Shown here: in pieces, positions 54,432-64,000 of the stretch | How positions within the stretch are numbered: position 1 is the stretch's first letter | Layout of the letters: every line of letters starts with the position of its first letter | Assembly: GCA_003864495.1 (NCBI GenBank) | Contig: ML133386.1 | Coordinates: forward strand, 1,294,943-1,358,942 | Source: Nemopilema nomurai | Lineage: Eukaryota; Cnidaria; Scyphozoa; Rhizostomeae; Rhizostomatidae | DNA length: 64,000 nucleotides | Direction of reading: 5' to 3' | Translations under genes and position numbers: made by a program | The notes under the pieces: generated by a model | Database searches by the model: none | Told to the model about the DNA's origin: nothing | The model's input: only the letters and a program-made list of their open reading frames with translations

Positions 54432-54547
54432 CCGTAAATCCTCGAATTAGCCCCCTGGGGGCTTATTTATTTTTGATATTTTTGGATGGGGGCTTATTCA
54501 AGGGGGGCTTTTTCGAGGAGGGGGGGGGCCAATTCGGGGATTTACGG
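54432..54547. mobile_element. 116-bp TA-flanked MITE
   Basis: Inverted ends CCGTAAATCCTCGAATTAGC and the reverse of GGCCAATTCGGGGATTTACG bound a GC-rich core. TA dinucleotides flank both ends (54430-54431 and 54548-54549), the target duplication of Tc1/mariner-type elements. Confidence 0.82.
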
Positions 54548-55426
54548 TATGCAAGATTCAAACTAGGCTTTTTGAAACTATTCGTGTAGCGTTCGCGCCA
54601 TTGACATATAAAAAATCCAAGTGAAATTCATTTACCTTCAGAGCCAGTAGGCGATGTAGAATACACGCTGGAGGATAGAAATTGTTTGCTATTTGCAAAT
54701 AGGCCACTGCCAAAGCAGACAGGATTCCACGACTCCAGGGGCGGACTGGCACCTAAATAGGGGCCCGGGCGATTTCAAAGAGAGAGGCCCGAAACAAATA
54801 AATACCTGGGGTACTTCCCCGGGAAATTTTGGCAGCCAAACACTTCACATTGGCTTAAAATACTATCAAACATATTTCAAACAGTTTAGAAGTTTAATTT
54901 TCAGACAGCATTTTATGCCACGACTTCAAGACATCATACCTCTAGACATCCTTGCAATTTTTTTGGGAAATTGCACTATATGTTTATAATTTCTAGCTCC
55001 CTGAAATTTGGTAGGTTAAACTATATTCATGAGTAATTAAAACATTGGATAGATATATCTTGCTCTATGAATATCGAAGCATGTGTTAGGCGTCGAGCGT
55101 GAAAGCTTCGATCGAAATTGCTTAGCGTAATATAATGTCCCTTAATCAAAATGGCATTTCAACTGATCAAATGCAGTAACCCATCGCTTGATATTTCACT
55201 TCACGAATAAGAAAAAGCAATTCAAACTACCAGGAGTTCCCACTAAATTCCTAGCACGAACAGTACTGAATAGATTCCTGTGAGCCAAATTCTAGACAAA
55301 ATCCGAAACACCGAAACATTAGCAAATTCGATTGGTAACAACTTCTTGGTTTGCGAAATGCCCGAAAAGGGCCAAACACTTAATCAGAACGTAAGGAATA
55401 TCCTCTCACAGAACAATACTCCCAAT

Positions 55427-55753
55427 CAGGGTGGACTTACCGGGGGGTGTGGTGGTGCGAAACCCCCCCCCCCAATATTTTTCTGCTATCCAGTAAATTT
55501 TGTTTTCATTCGGTTAATAGTAGCCTTTTTTGGTAGTCAGTAGTGATGAAAAGACGTCAGTTTCTTTCTTATTTATCTTTTTGTCGAGTCAGTTATTGTT
55601 TTTTATTAAAGTTGGAATTAAGAAATTATAGTTATCAAGAGAAATTCAAAAATGGGCGTTTCTATTATTTCCCAGGCACCTGAAGGGCGTGAAACTAAAA
55701 TCCGATAATAATCTAATACCTCCCCCCATCTTTGCCTCTTAAATCCGCCCCTG
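55427..55753. mobile_element. Nested hAT-like MITE
   Basis: Begins CAGGGTGGACTTA and ends with the inverse of CAGGGGCGGATTTA. Flanks CTCCCAAT and ACCCAAAT agree at only 5 of 8 positions, so the duplication is decayed or the boundaries are off by a base or two. Its left part contains runs of C that could be slippage-prone. Confidence 0.5.
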
Positions 55754-56298
55754 ACCCAAATGCATTTCATATCTTTCATAAGTTATAAGAAATAGATTTT
55801 TAAACAATTACTGAAGATTTTCAATCCCGCTGCAATAAATTTACAGACATTTGTGTCTCACACCTGTAAACAATTGTACTTTTTTATCGCTAAGGAGCCT
55901 TTTTTTAGTGGAATGTGTCTACAGGCCCTTTTTCAGACATCTTGCAACAGAAGAGTTTTCATTAAGTTGAATTTACCTGTATTTCCAGCGCTCAAAAAGA
56001 TGCAAAAAATCACAAAACGTGTCAATCTCTGGGCCATCAAGCAGAATTTGATGCATTCTATTCCAGCTACTCTTGGTGCCATGAATTTTCAACAGTATAG
56101 GAATTTTTTTCTCGCTCACTATGTACAAACAGGTAGCTATGAATACAGAAACCATCATAACTATTTTCGATATTCTTGAGTTGTTGCACTGCACTAGCAT
56201 TGCCCCCCCAGCAAGGGGCCACCCTCAACAAGGGTCACAAAGAGCCCCTTTTCTTGTAGAAAATTTTTTAAAGTAATTTAACTTGGATAATAAGCTAT

Positions 56299-56535
56299 TA
56301 GTGGCGTAACGTACAGTGGATGCGTTTAGAGCAACTCCCAAGGGCCCCAGAGCAGTGGTACTGACTAACTACTACTACTTCTACCACCCTCAAACTACTA
56401 CTACTGGTTATGATTTTCACTAATCAGTGCAAATGTGAAGCAGTAGTAATAGCTTGCTGCATAACTTAAGGGGACCCTACCACTTGGGGCCCCTAGGAGT
56501 TGCTTTAACCCCAACCATTGTGCGTTGCACCACTG
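56299..56535. mobile_element. Second nested MITE with AGTGGCGTAACG ends
   Basis: The left end TAGTGGCGTAACG and following GAGCAACTCCCAAGGGCCCC are mirrored at the right by the inverse of CAGTGGTGCAACG and AGCAACTCCTAGGGGCCCC. No clean target duplication is visible. Confidence 0.6.
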
Positions 56536-56674
56536 CACTAGCTACTGCTATCTTAAATCATATAATTTTGAGATAATTCTCTACAAGAAAATGGGCCCTT
56601 TGTGGCTCTAGCTGAGGGGGGCCTTCGGGCCCCAGCCCGGTAGCCCGACCGGCCAGTCCGCCCCTGCACGACTC

Positions 56675-57615
56675 ACTTTCTAATGAACAAAGCCAGGACG
56701 GGACATTTTGAAAAGCTAAATCAGAATTAAACACTTGAGCGTTTAACATCACGTTGCCAGGGGAGCCCTGATTTGGTTTTCTGGTAACCAATGCTAAAGG
56801 ACTCTAAGAGTTTTCAACAATTTCACTTTAATAAGTTTTTGAGGGAAAACTAAAAGGCCAAAAATTGCTGAAATATTTAGGATTCCGATATTCGAATTCT
56901 AATATGACAGTAATTGAAAACCATTTTTGAAGAAGTTTTTTAGGATATCGCATTTTCACGCAAACTGAGTTTGATTTGAATTTTTTTACAACTTTTGCAG
57001 AATCTTGAAGATGCTTGTGAAATTGTACTGAAATATGTGACGCTAAGAGCACTGAAATCTGTTTGCAGTTGAGGTCTCCTCAATCCACCTCGTCATTTGT
57101 TCGAAGAACTGCGCCTAGGCCGACCCTTCCCCGAGTAATGAGTGGTCTGGAATTTTGCACCTCACTGTGGCCTTAAAACTTTATATCAACAACAAGTAAG
57201 CGGTAAAACTGTATGAAAATGTTAAGATGCATAATTACTGATATTTGAGAGTTGGCAGGCCATGTATCTTCCCTGTGCGAGAAGCTTATCGCCGTCTGTC
57301 CCTCTTGTTTCTGCGTGATCTGAAGCCTAATATTCCGGTATCCCTTGATGAGGTGTATCTTATGATGGTTATTCGTCGGGGATCCTCAGCACTAATCTCA
57401 GTTACATCTCAGTTACGACGATTATTTAAGAATGAATCAACAGCTCATCGTATAGCTGAAAAATGAAGAATTTAGCAGGAAATGAAAAGGCAAGCGTTCA
57501 TGCCAGGAATACCAACAAAATGCAATTATTCGCAATACTTCCCATTGGATGTCGGTACACGTTTCCGCTTATATTTTGAACACTATTTCAAGTTATGGGC
57601 CATAGACAATACTAA
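56675..57615. other. Unassigned intergenic DNA
   Basis: An open frame at 57245-57466 (VSLDEVYLMMVIRRGSSALI) looks weakly protein-like but is unrecognised. Nothing else is supported. Confidence 0.4.
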
Positions 57616-58194
57616 AGCCCGGTTTCCATTTGGTCGCTCACGATCTTTCACGATCACTGTGGATCCCTGCGTTTCTGGATGCTTCTGGTGCACTTTTTGT
57701 AGATTTCTTGAAATGGCGGATGTAGATAAAAGAATTATGGTGGAAGCAAGGTATTTTTGTGCTACTTCTATTGAAGAAGCAAACTGATCGGCATAAGGGA
57801 AGGCAGAATCGATTTTGGGTCCGTGAAATTATTCAGAGAAGAAACGAATATGGTGTGTTTCTCATGCAGGAACCCTTTTACACTCTTTTGCAGCTCTTCC
57901 ATGAACTTAGCTTTGTTGAGCATTTTGCAGCTCTCTCTCCGCTATTTGTCAAACAAATTGATGTGCATTGTGGGATAGTTGGATCGCTGTGGATCGTTTG
58001 GGATCGCTGGTGTGTTTCCATTTGGCCTTAGGATCGCTTGCAGTCTTTCTGGATTATTCAAGATCGCTGGGGATCGCTATAAATTTGACATGCGGTTTCC
58101 ATTTGATCGTTTACGATTGCTGCAAAACTCAAGTGATCCTCAGCGATCGTCAGCGATCGTCAGCGATCGTGAACGATCAAATGAAAACCAGGCT
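57616..58194. mobile_element. PIF/Harbinger-type element with TAA duplications
   Basis: Ends AGCCCGGTTTCCATTTGGTC and the inverse of the right end (AGCCTGGTTTTCATTTGATC) match closely, and TAA flanks both sides (57613-57615, 58195-58197). Interior frames read MADVDKRIMVEARYF and then RFWVREIIQRRNEYG, resembling the RRFWVR..(R)R..YGEY segment at the start of Harbinger transposases. The two frames are offset, and the catalytic DDE region is absent, so it is a deletion derivative. Confidence 0.8.
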
Positions 58195-58197
58195 TAA

Positions 58198-59664
58198 TAG
58201 AAAAACGTGCTTTTGGGGTTATCGTATTGGAAAGGGGGGCGAGCCCTAAGCTCTACCGCATTGGCCATCATTCCATGTATCAATTCTACATAATGTCAGA
58301 TATCTTCTTGAGGCCGTTTATATTTCCAGGCGCTCTCTTGTTTGCTATCACGAGGCGTTCCCCTCTTTTTAATTAGCAGATATACTGACAGGAACCACAA
58401 ATTGGGTTTCACTTTGTGAAACTTGGCCGTTGGTAGCTCAACTTTGACGTTTAATGCACTTATGGGTCATGTCTGCCTAAAATACATCAAATTTTGAAAT
58501 AATGAAGAGCTAGTATTTCGAGGTCAGTATTCTCTGTGCCCGTCTTGCGCCCTAGCCCGTGTACCACTTTTGGCTTGTTCTTTAAACCTGTCTTTTAGAA
58601 CTGACTGCGTTGTGTTCCAATGCTAAAAATCATTCGAGACACCTTCTACTTCGTCTCATAGCAGCACATTATTATATTTCAATAAACTATTTTCAATGTA
58701 ATGACGTGCTGAGTTTTTCGAAAATTGATCCTGGTGTACTGCAAAGGGACACAGAAAAGTTTGGGTCACTTTAAACATTTTTCATTAATTATGAAAACCA
58801 CCTTAGATGAGCCAATAGAAGTATGCCATGAGTAGTAGTGCCGGGAAAATCAGACGTAAGGATGAAAGAGATGCTTTAAATGGAGATCTTAGACCAGATT
58901 CACAATTTGCTACTTTTTAAATTAATCTCTACAGAATTAACAGAAGTTGCTTTGCTGGTCTTGGGTCGAATACGCCATTCAAACAGGAAATCCTATACGC
59001 GCCTCTGCAGTAGCTCCCTTCTGTAAAACAAATCCAATATGGAGGATGCAAGGCCACAATCAATGTTAGGCGTTGAGGCGAGATGGACTCTTCAGTAAAT
59101 GAAGTGTCAATGAAATGCAGGTCAAGATTCCTTGGCCATTAAACAGGCAGCTTGAGACCCTGTTTGTACAATTGGAACAGTTTCAAACCGCTCCAGACTT
59201 TGTCATAGAGTATTGTTTCAACTTTAAAGACATATTTTGCCCTGCTTTCCCAATACAAACAACGTAATGTGCATAGTTTTGCATTGCTATCAACATAACA
59301 TGAGGGCTCTTGCATGAGATATTGCAAAATCAATAGAAAAAAATAGAAATTAGCGAATTTTTGCCAATTTAAGCCCCCAAGCTTTACATCCTTGAATGTG
59401 CACCATATTTGGTATTGAAATAACAAAAGCTTATTAAAGAAATTCCTGTAGTACACGTTTTTTTATAGAAATCGGTTTATAAGAAACCTAGTACTAAAAC
59501 CCTAAAAATTTAAGAAACTTTCACAACTAAACCAATATTTTTAAGAAACTCCAAAGAAATAAGATGACTTTCTGAGCCGGAAAACAATTCGTCAAAAATC
59601 GATTTTTGCTTGATTTAAATTTGCTAACACATTTTTATTTAGGGTAACACAGGATGCTTCGCCA
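58198..59664. other. Unassigned AT-rich DNA
   Basis: I see no gene or clear repeat. A 105-codon minus frame at 59139-59456 is rich in aromatic residues and is not recognised. Confidence 0.4.
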
Positions 59665-60330
59665 CAGTGGCGTAACGCAGTTTAGGCGACCTTAGTTCGA
59701 GAACTAAGGACCCCAGACCAAAGAGGGCCCCAAAGGGGCCCCCATCGAATTTTTCGTATTGTGCGCTTTTTGACCATGTTGACAAGGTTTTCTAAAGCCA
59801 TCCCAAAAGTTCTTACTAAACAGCATTCATTCGTTCTGTTTTGTTTATACGCTATTAGTTGTCTCAATACTTTATTTCTGAAACATAAACACCGAAATGA
59901 CTTTCTAATACACCGAAATGCAAAATGAGCTGATTCACTTGCTTGCAAATACTGTATCCTCGACTTTGGTAGAAAATATTAATTCCGCACCATTCTGGAG
60001 TATAATGTTGGATTCCACCAGTGATATTACCAGAGTCGAACAATTAAGCGTTGTTATTAGGGGGCAAAGGTAACAGAAGGTGAATGCACAATTGTAGAAA
60101 CCTTAATGGGTTTTGTGAAAATGAATAACGCCAATGCTGATGGAATAGCAAATACAGCTAAAGTATTTTTGGAAAATCTTGGCATAGATTTCTCGAAAAT
60201 AAGAGGTCAGGGCTATGATGGTGCGAGTGTGATGAGTGGAATTCATATTTTGCAACAAACATCTCTAATCAACGAAAATGTTGATTTGATGCTGAAAATC
60301 CTTTTTCTAAGTATGATTTGTCTTAATTGA
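59665..60330 (+). mobile_element. hAT transposase relic (DUF4371-type)
   Basis: CAGTGGCGTAACG at 59665 resembles a hAT terminus. Frames downstream read FWSIMLDSTSDITRVEQLSV (about 59990-60055) and GFVKMNNANADGIANTAKVF then RGQGYDGASVMSG, the conserved D-x-T/S-D and C/G-QGYDGASxMSG motifs of ZMYM1-like hAT transposases. In-frame stops and a frameshift break it, and the right end is not found. Confidence 0.72.
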
Positions 60331-60419
60331 AGTTCTCTTTCACACCATCTTCTAGCAGATAGGGCAATCATGAAGCGAGAATACCATAAAGTAGACTTGC
60401 TCTATTTCAAGATACTTTC

Positions 60420-60830
60420 ATGTCTGTCTGTCTGTTTGTTTTTTGAATATTTGTTTTGAGTCTTATCTTCAATCAAATATATACAACTTAAAGCTACAAT
60501 ATTGTAACTTGTTTCATTTGACTATTTACAAAGTACATATTTCAAATCACCAATTTTTTGATAATTTTTAAGTACAAATCTACAATAAAATCATTAAGTT
60601 TTGCAAACGTTGTATGTACAGGTTGCCCCATCCCAGTTTTTAATTCTTCTTTTGAATCGGTTAATATTTTCTGCAGATAATTTTTCCTGTGGTAGGCCTT
60701 TCCAAATTTGTGGCCCGAGAGACCTGAGGCGGTTTGCACTGAGAGTTGTTTGGTTGTGCCTGTAGTGCTGCAAGGCTTGTTGATGACGCGAGGATCCATC
60801 AGAGCTTCTTTGTTCGAATATATTTTGCAT
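60420..60830 (-). mobile_element. 5'-truncated LINE, 3' end of ORF2 and tail
   Basis: The minus frame reads LRSLGPQIWKGLPQEKLSAE then FKRRIKNWDG and C-x5-C, the usual C terminus of many animal non-LTR retrotransposon polymerases. Downstream on the minus strand the sequence ends in an ACAGACAGACAG microsatellite, a typical LINE tail. Confidence 0.65.
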
Positions 60831-61414
60831 GAATTGAGGGTTTCAGGAAAATTTCAGATTCAGATAGAAAATCAATATAGAGGTTCCTTTGCCGACTTAT
60901 ATGCATGGTGTTTTTGCCTGCTTTTGTGGAAATTTTTTGAAGAAGACTAGGCTAATCATTTGCAATGCTTGAATAGTGTTTGTCAATAGACAAAGGAGGA
61001 CAGTTTGTAAAAGGCCACTTAAACAGGTCTTCATGCCAATTTAGTCAAAGTTATCTCTTCTTTTTCTTGTTTTACCTTAAGATTGCTATTTGTTTCGATT
61101 TTATTTCATCCAATCTGCCATTGCTGCTTACCCTAAAGCATTTCTTTACATAAAAGTGGATGTTGATGGTTCTGCGAGAAGACCTTTCCAGAAATTCGCC
61201 TTGACAATGAACATGGCGCAGCTGTTAAAGTCCCTAAAGAGCATCCTTCAAGTACTCGCATGCATCCATCAACACCTCACTCGCTTCTTCTCCCATTGCT
61301 TTTACTCCCAGCGGCAAAACTCTCTTAGTCCCCCTCTTTCTCACAAGCCCGGAATATGCTGCCATTTCAGCTCCCAACGGCCAAAAACTAACGCCTAGAC
61401 TCCCTGTTAAAAAA

Positions 61415-61451
61415 ATTGGCCAATCAAATCGCCCGGAGCTGGAGATTCAAA
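61415..61451 (+). promoter_or_regulatory. CCAAT box and CHR-like element upstream of the cyclin
   Basis: ATTGGCCAATC at 61415-61425 contains CCAAT on both strands, and TTCAAA at 61446-61451 is the reverse of the CHR sequence TTTGAA. They lie about 145-180 nt before the cyclin ATG. CCAAT boxes bound by NF-Y combined with a CHR are the known cell-cycle control arrangement of vertebrate mitotic cyclin genes. The use here is inferred from position only. Confidence 0.4.
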
Positions 61452-61595
61452 TTCGAGCGTTCTTCTAACGGCCATTGTCATTTTGATCGCTCAAGAAAGC
61501 CTGCAACATCACAGCTAGGAATCTTGTTCTTAGTTACGATAAAGCGAATCAAGTTCTTTTTTTGAGTCACTGATTATTTTTTGACAAATTAAAAG

Positions 61596-64000
61596 ATGGA
61601 CGCCGCGAGAAGAATTCGAAATGTAAGTGGGTATCAGATAAAACCTCAGCAACATGACTCGGTAGTTCTTCACGAGTTTTTTTATCCATGTGTCCTTCAG
61701 CATAACAAAACTAATGTATTTGATGTACTAATTTTTGAAATTGCTAATTTTTGTATTTCAACTTTGAATGTTTGGTATATTTTGATTAAAATTTGTTTTG
61801 GCTGATAAAAAGATTTGAGTTTGAGTTCAACACTGATTAATTTTTGTTATTTGCCATTAGCAATGCATGTGTTGCAACCTAAAAATCCTCATAGGCCACT
61901 TTTTGAATCTGCTTAGACTGCAATGCTTCAATATTTTCTTAAAAAACATTTCATTTAAAAAACGTGCATGCTTGATGTGATCAAACTTCCTTACCATGAG
62001 TAATGATATGACACTAATTCTTTTACAGCCATACCTTTTTTTCTTCAAAAGTTTGCAAATAAAGTTTATTAATATATCAATTGAAGGAATGCTTTTCATT
62101 TTTTGTGGTAGCAAGATGCAAACACCAGGTTAAAACACATTCTGGTAGCAGAAAAATGGCTCAGACCCCAACTTTTACCAGTTCATGGTTTGACATGAAA
62201 TTTATCTATTATCATTTTGCTTAATCCACTTTTTTAAATGATGCACAATTTTTGCTCTAGAACATGGATTTTGATGTCAGGAGAGGAACTACAAAGCCTG
62301 GCATCAAGCTGGTGAAGGGCACCACAAGGACTGCCCTTGGGGACATCAGAAATGTGACCAAAGTATGTGCTGCATCTAATTTAGCTGCACAAATATTAAT
62401 ACCAGATTTAGTGGGCTCAGAAGTTGGTATTTTTTGTAGCAATAAGTTTTGCAGGCCTAACTATACCAGCATTCCAGACTGCAGTCCATTGTATTAAATT
62501 ATATATAGGGTATATTTTGTGAAAGTTGTTCATACCCAGGGAAGTAAATTTCTTGGATGTATTACCCAAAAATTAATTTTCAGTATATACTCTAACTAAT
62601 TCTAAATGATAATGTTATTTTCAATTTTCTTTACTTACAAACAAAATTTGTTAATACATAATTGTTATATATTTTTTGTCAAAACAAAATTTGGAAATTT
62701 GAAATCTTAGACATTTCCAGACCCCTTAAAATTCTCCTGCAATATTATTTTCTATATACCGATAAATAAATATATATGGTTTCCTTTCCTCTTTTCCTTC
62801 TGATTTTTACAGTGCAGGTCTTGGCTTTAACATTTTGTGATTGTCTGTTTGTGAAAGTAGATAACATACATTTGTTTATATTTGTGTTCTTTTTCACAGG
62901 AAAGGAATTTTGATGGGAAGGCCCAACAAAGAAACAAGAAAGCTGAAACCCAAAAATTACTTGAGGCTGGTAAAGAGAATGAAAATATTGACCTAATTGG
63001 GAAACGCGGAAAAGCCATGTCTGTGTGTGAAGCATTGCCTGAAAATAAGGTGAGTACTTTGATGTTGCTCTTTTATGTAATTAAGTAAGAATGAGGCTCT
63101 CTCATTGTTCACTGAAACTAGAACAAGTATGTTATGTATTTTTTGTTATGGAAGAAATCTGGGGCATCGCAAAGAACTGTTTAGAGACCAATTTGTATTT
63201 GTTTTTCACTCTTTTTTCATCATTACATTCTATTCAGTATTTGTTTCAATAAAGCAAGTTTTGCTACTTGTTTTTAGGAATTTAGCACTGAAGATGCAAT
63301 CAACAAAGTCTACATGCATAAATCAGAACAAGAGAATGTTGGCAAAGAAACTGCTGCTGAAATTGCTGGGCGTATTCGTGCCATGTCTGTTTGTGAGAGT
63401 GCACCAGCCATAACACTTGGTGTGCGATCAATGTCAATTTGTGAAACTGTCCCCTCTACCATAATTGATATCGATAAAGAAAGTGAAAAAGATCCATTCC
63501 AATGTGCAGAATATGCTGCTGATATCTATTCTTATCTTCGCAAAATTGAGGCAAGTCTCCTATGTTGCATTTATCTAATTAAATGAGTTGTTCTATTGAA
63601 ATGGTCATTCCTCTTGCTTGGTGTGTCCAGGAAACCCTGTTCCTGTTGTGTGTTTGCTTGCTTTTGACATTTTTCATTATTGTCAGTGGATTTGACATCA
63701 ACTCTAGAATACATGCTAAACTCCATTAGTCATCACCCACAGAGATAAATTGTTGTTGTTGTTGTTCTAAGAAAGTTAGTTCTGTTGAAGCTCTCTCTAT
63801 GTTTGAACCAAAGTAAGGAATGTGCATTGTATACTTATTGCATAAAAAAGCTCAATCACGTATCATAATGTATATAGGCTTCTTTTGGTAATAATTGAAA
63901 TATTTATTTGTCACAGAAGCCCCTGTGTACAACAGATTATATGAACAAGCAAACAGAGATAAATGAGCGAATGAGATCAATTCTGATTGACTGGCTGGTA
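61596..64000 (+). CDS. Mitotic cyclin (B family, possibly B3-like), 5' part, runs off window
   Basis: Cyclins of this group activate CDK1 and are destroyed by APC/C at mitosis. Exons seen: 61596-61622, 62261-62362, 62900-63049, 63278-63550, 63917-64000 (continues). All junctions are phase 0, giving 212 residues so far. The start is MDAARRIRN. A destruction box RTALGDIRN lies near residue 35. The beginning of the cyclin box reads YAADIYSYLR, then MNKQTEINERMRSILIDWLV, the classic MRxILxDWLV signature. The stretch DIDKESEKDPFQCAEYAADI resembles B-type cyclins (D.D....DP..C.EY..DI), while DYMNKQ..I resembles B3 and A, so the subtype is left open. The intron after 63550 begins with GC. The rest of the cyclin fold lies beyond the window. 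Confidence 0.9.
63551..63916 (+). other. GC-AG intron 4 of the cyclin
   Basis: The donor reads GAG|GCAAGT, the textbook GC donor context, and the acceptor TTGTCACAG. It joins SYLRKIE to KPLCTTDYM in phase 0. Reading through reaches a stop after 11 codons. Confidence 0.88.

Larger units (their letters stand above)
54736..56666. mobile_element. hAT-type non-autonomous DNA transposon with 8-bp target duplication
   Basis: The left end CAGGGGCGGACTGGC at 54736 is the exact inverse of the right end ending at 56666. CACGACTC flanks both sides (54728-54735 and 56667-56674), a perfect 8-bp duplication. The 1,931-bp interior has no recognisable transposase and carries two smaller nested elements. Confidence 0.92.

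Noticed and set aside
56291..56543. 8-bp target duplication for the inner MITE at 56299-56535
   Set aside because: TAAGCTAT and CACTAGCT do not match; only the inverted ends are supported.

Overview
This window is nuclear DNA from an intron-rich animal. I infer a cnidarian, probably an anthozoan. The reasons are a secreted protein built from several ShKT cysteine modules, compact vertebrate-like gene structures for Groucho/TLE, POLG and NUDT17, and abundant hAT, PIF/Harbinger and LINE debris. Species is not determinable from the sequence alone. All genes use the standard code and are split into many exons. The exon chains below were assembled by hand from splice sites, reading phase and protein-family similarity, and each chain closes in frame.

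Layout. 1-4,413: gene-poor upstream DNA with a 16-bp tandem array and a possible tRNA-derived SINE head. 4,414-20,288 (+): a complete Groucho/TLE co-repressor gene in 21 exons, including an 8-nt microexon, with minisatellites in several introns. 20,652-23,538: intergenic DNA with a LINE reverse-transcriptase relic. 23,539-40,646 (+): a complete mitochondrial DNA polymerase gamma catalytic subunit gene (POLG) in 20 exons, whose last intron is of the GC-AG type. 42,280-46,222 (-): a complete NUDT17-like Nudix hydrolase gene in 7 exons, convergent with POLG. 48,393-53,877 (-): a complete 11-exon gene for a secreted protein with four ShKT domains, in which every intron is phase 1. 53,878-61,595: a transposon-rich stretch holding a 116-bp TA-flanked MITE, a 1.93-kb hAT-type element with a perfect 8-bp target duplication and nested insertions, a 579-bp PIF/Harbinger-type element with TAA duplications, a hAT transposase relic and a LINE 3' end. 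61,596-64,000 (+): the 5' half of a mitotic cyclin gene with a destruction box and a thrice-repeated short motif. It runs off the window and uses a second GC-AG intron.

The genes do not form a pathway. TLE is a transcriptional co-repressor, POLG replicates mitochondrial DNA, NUDT17 is a Nudix hydrolase, the ShKT protein is secreted, and the cyclin drives mitosis. No RNA gene, CRISPR array or bacterial-style operon was found. The unusual material is in gene architecture (GC-AG introns, microexons, all-phase-1 modular exons, the cyclin motif triplet) and in precisely bounded mobile elements.
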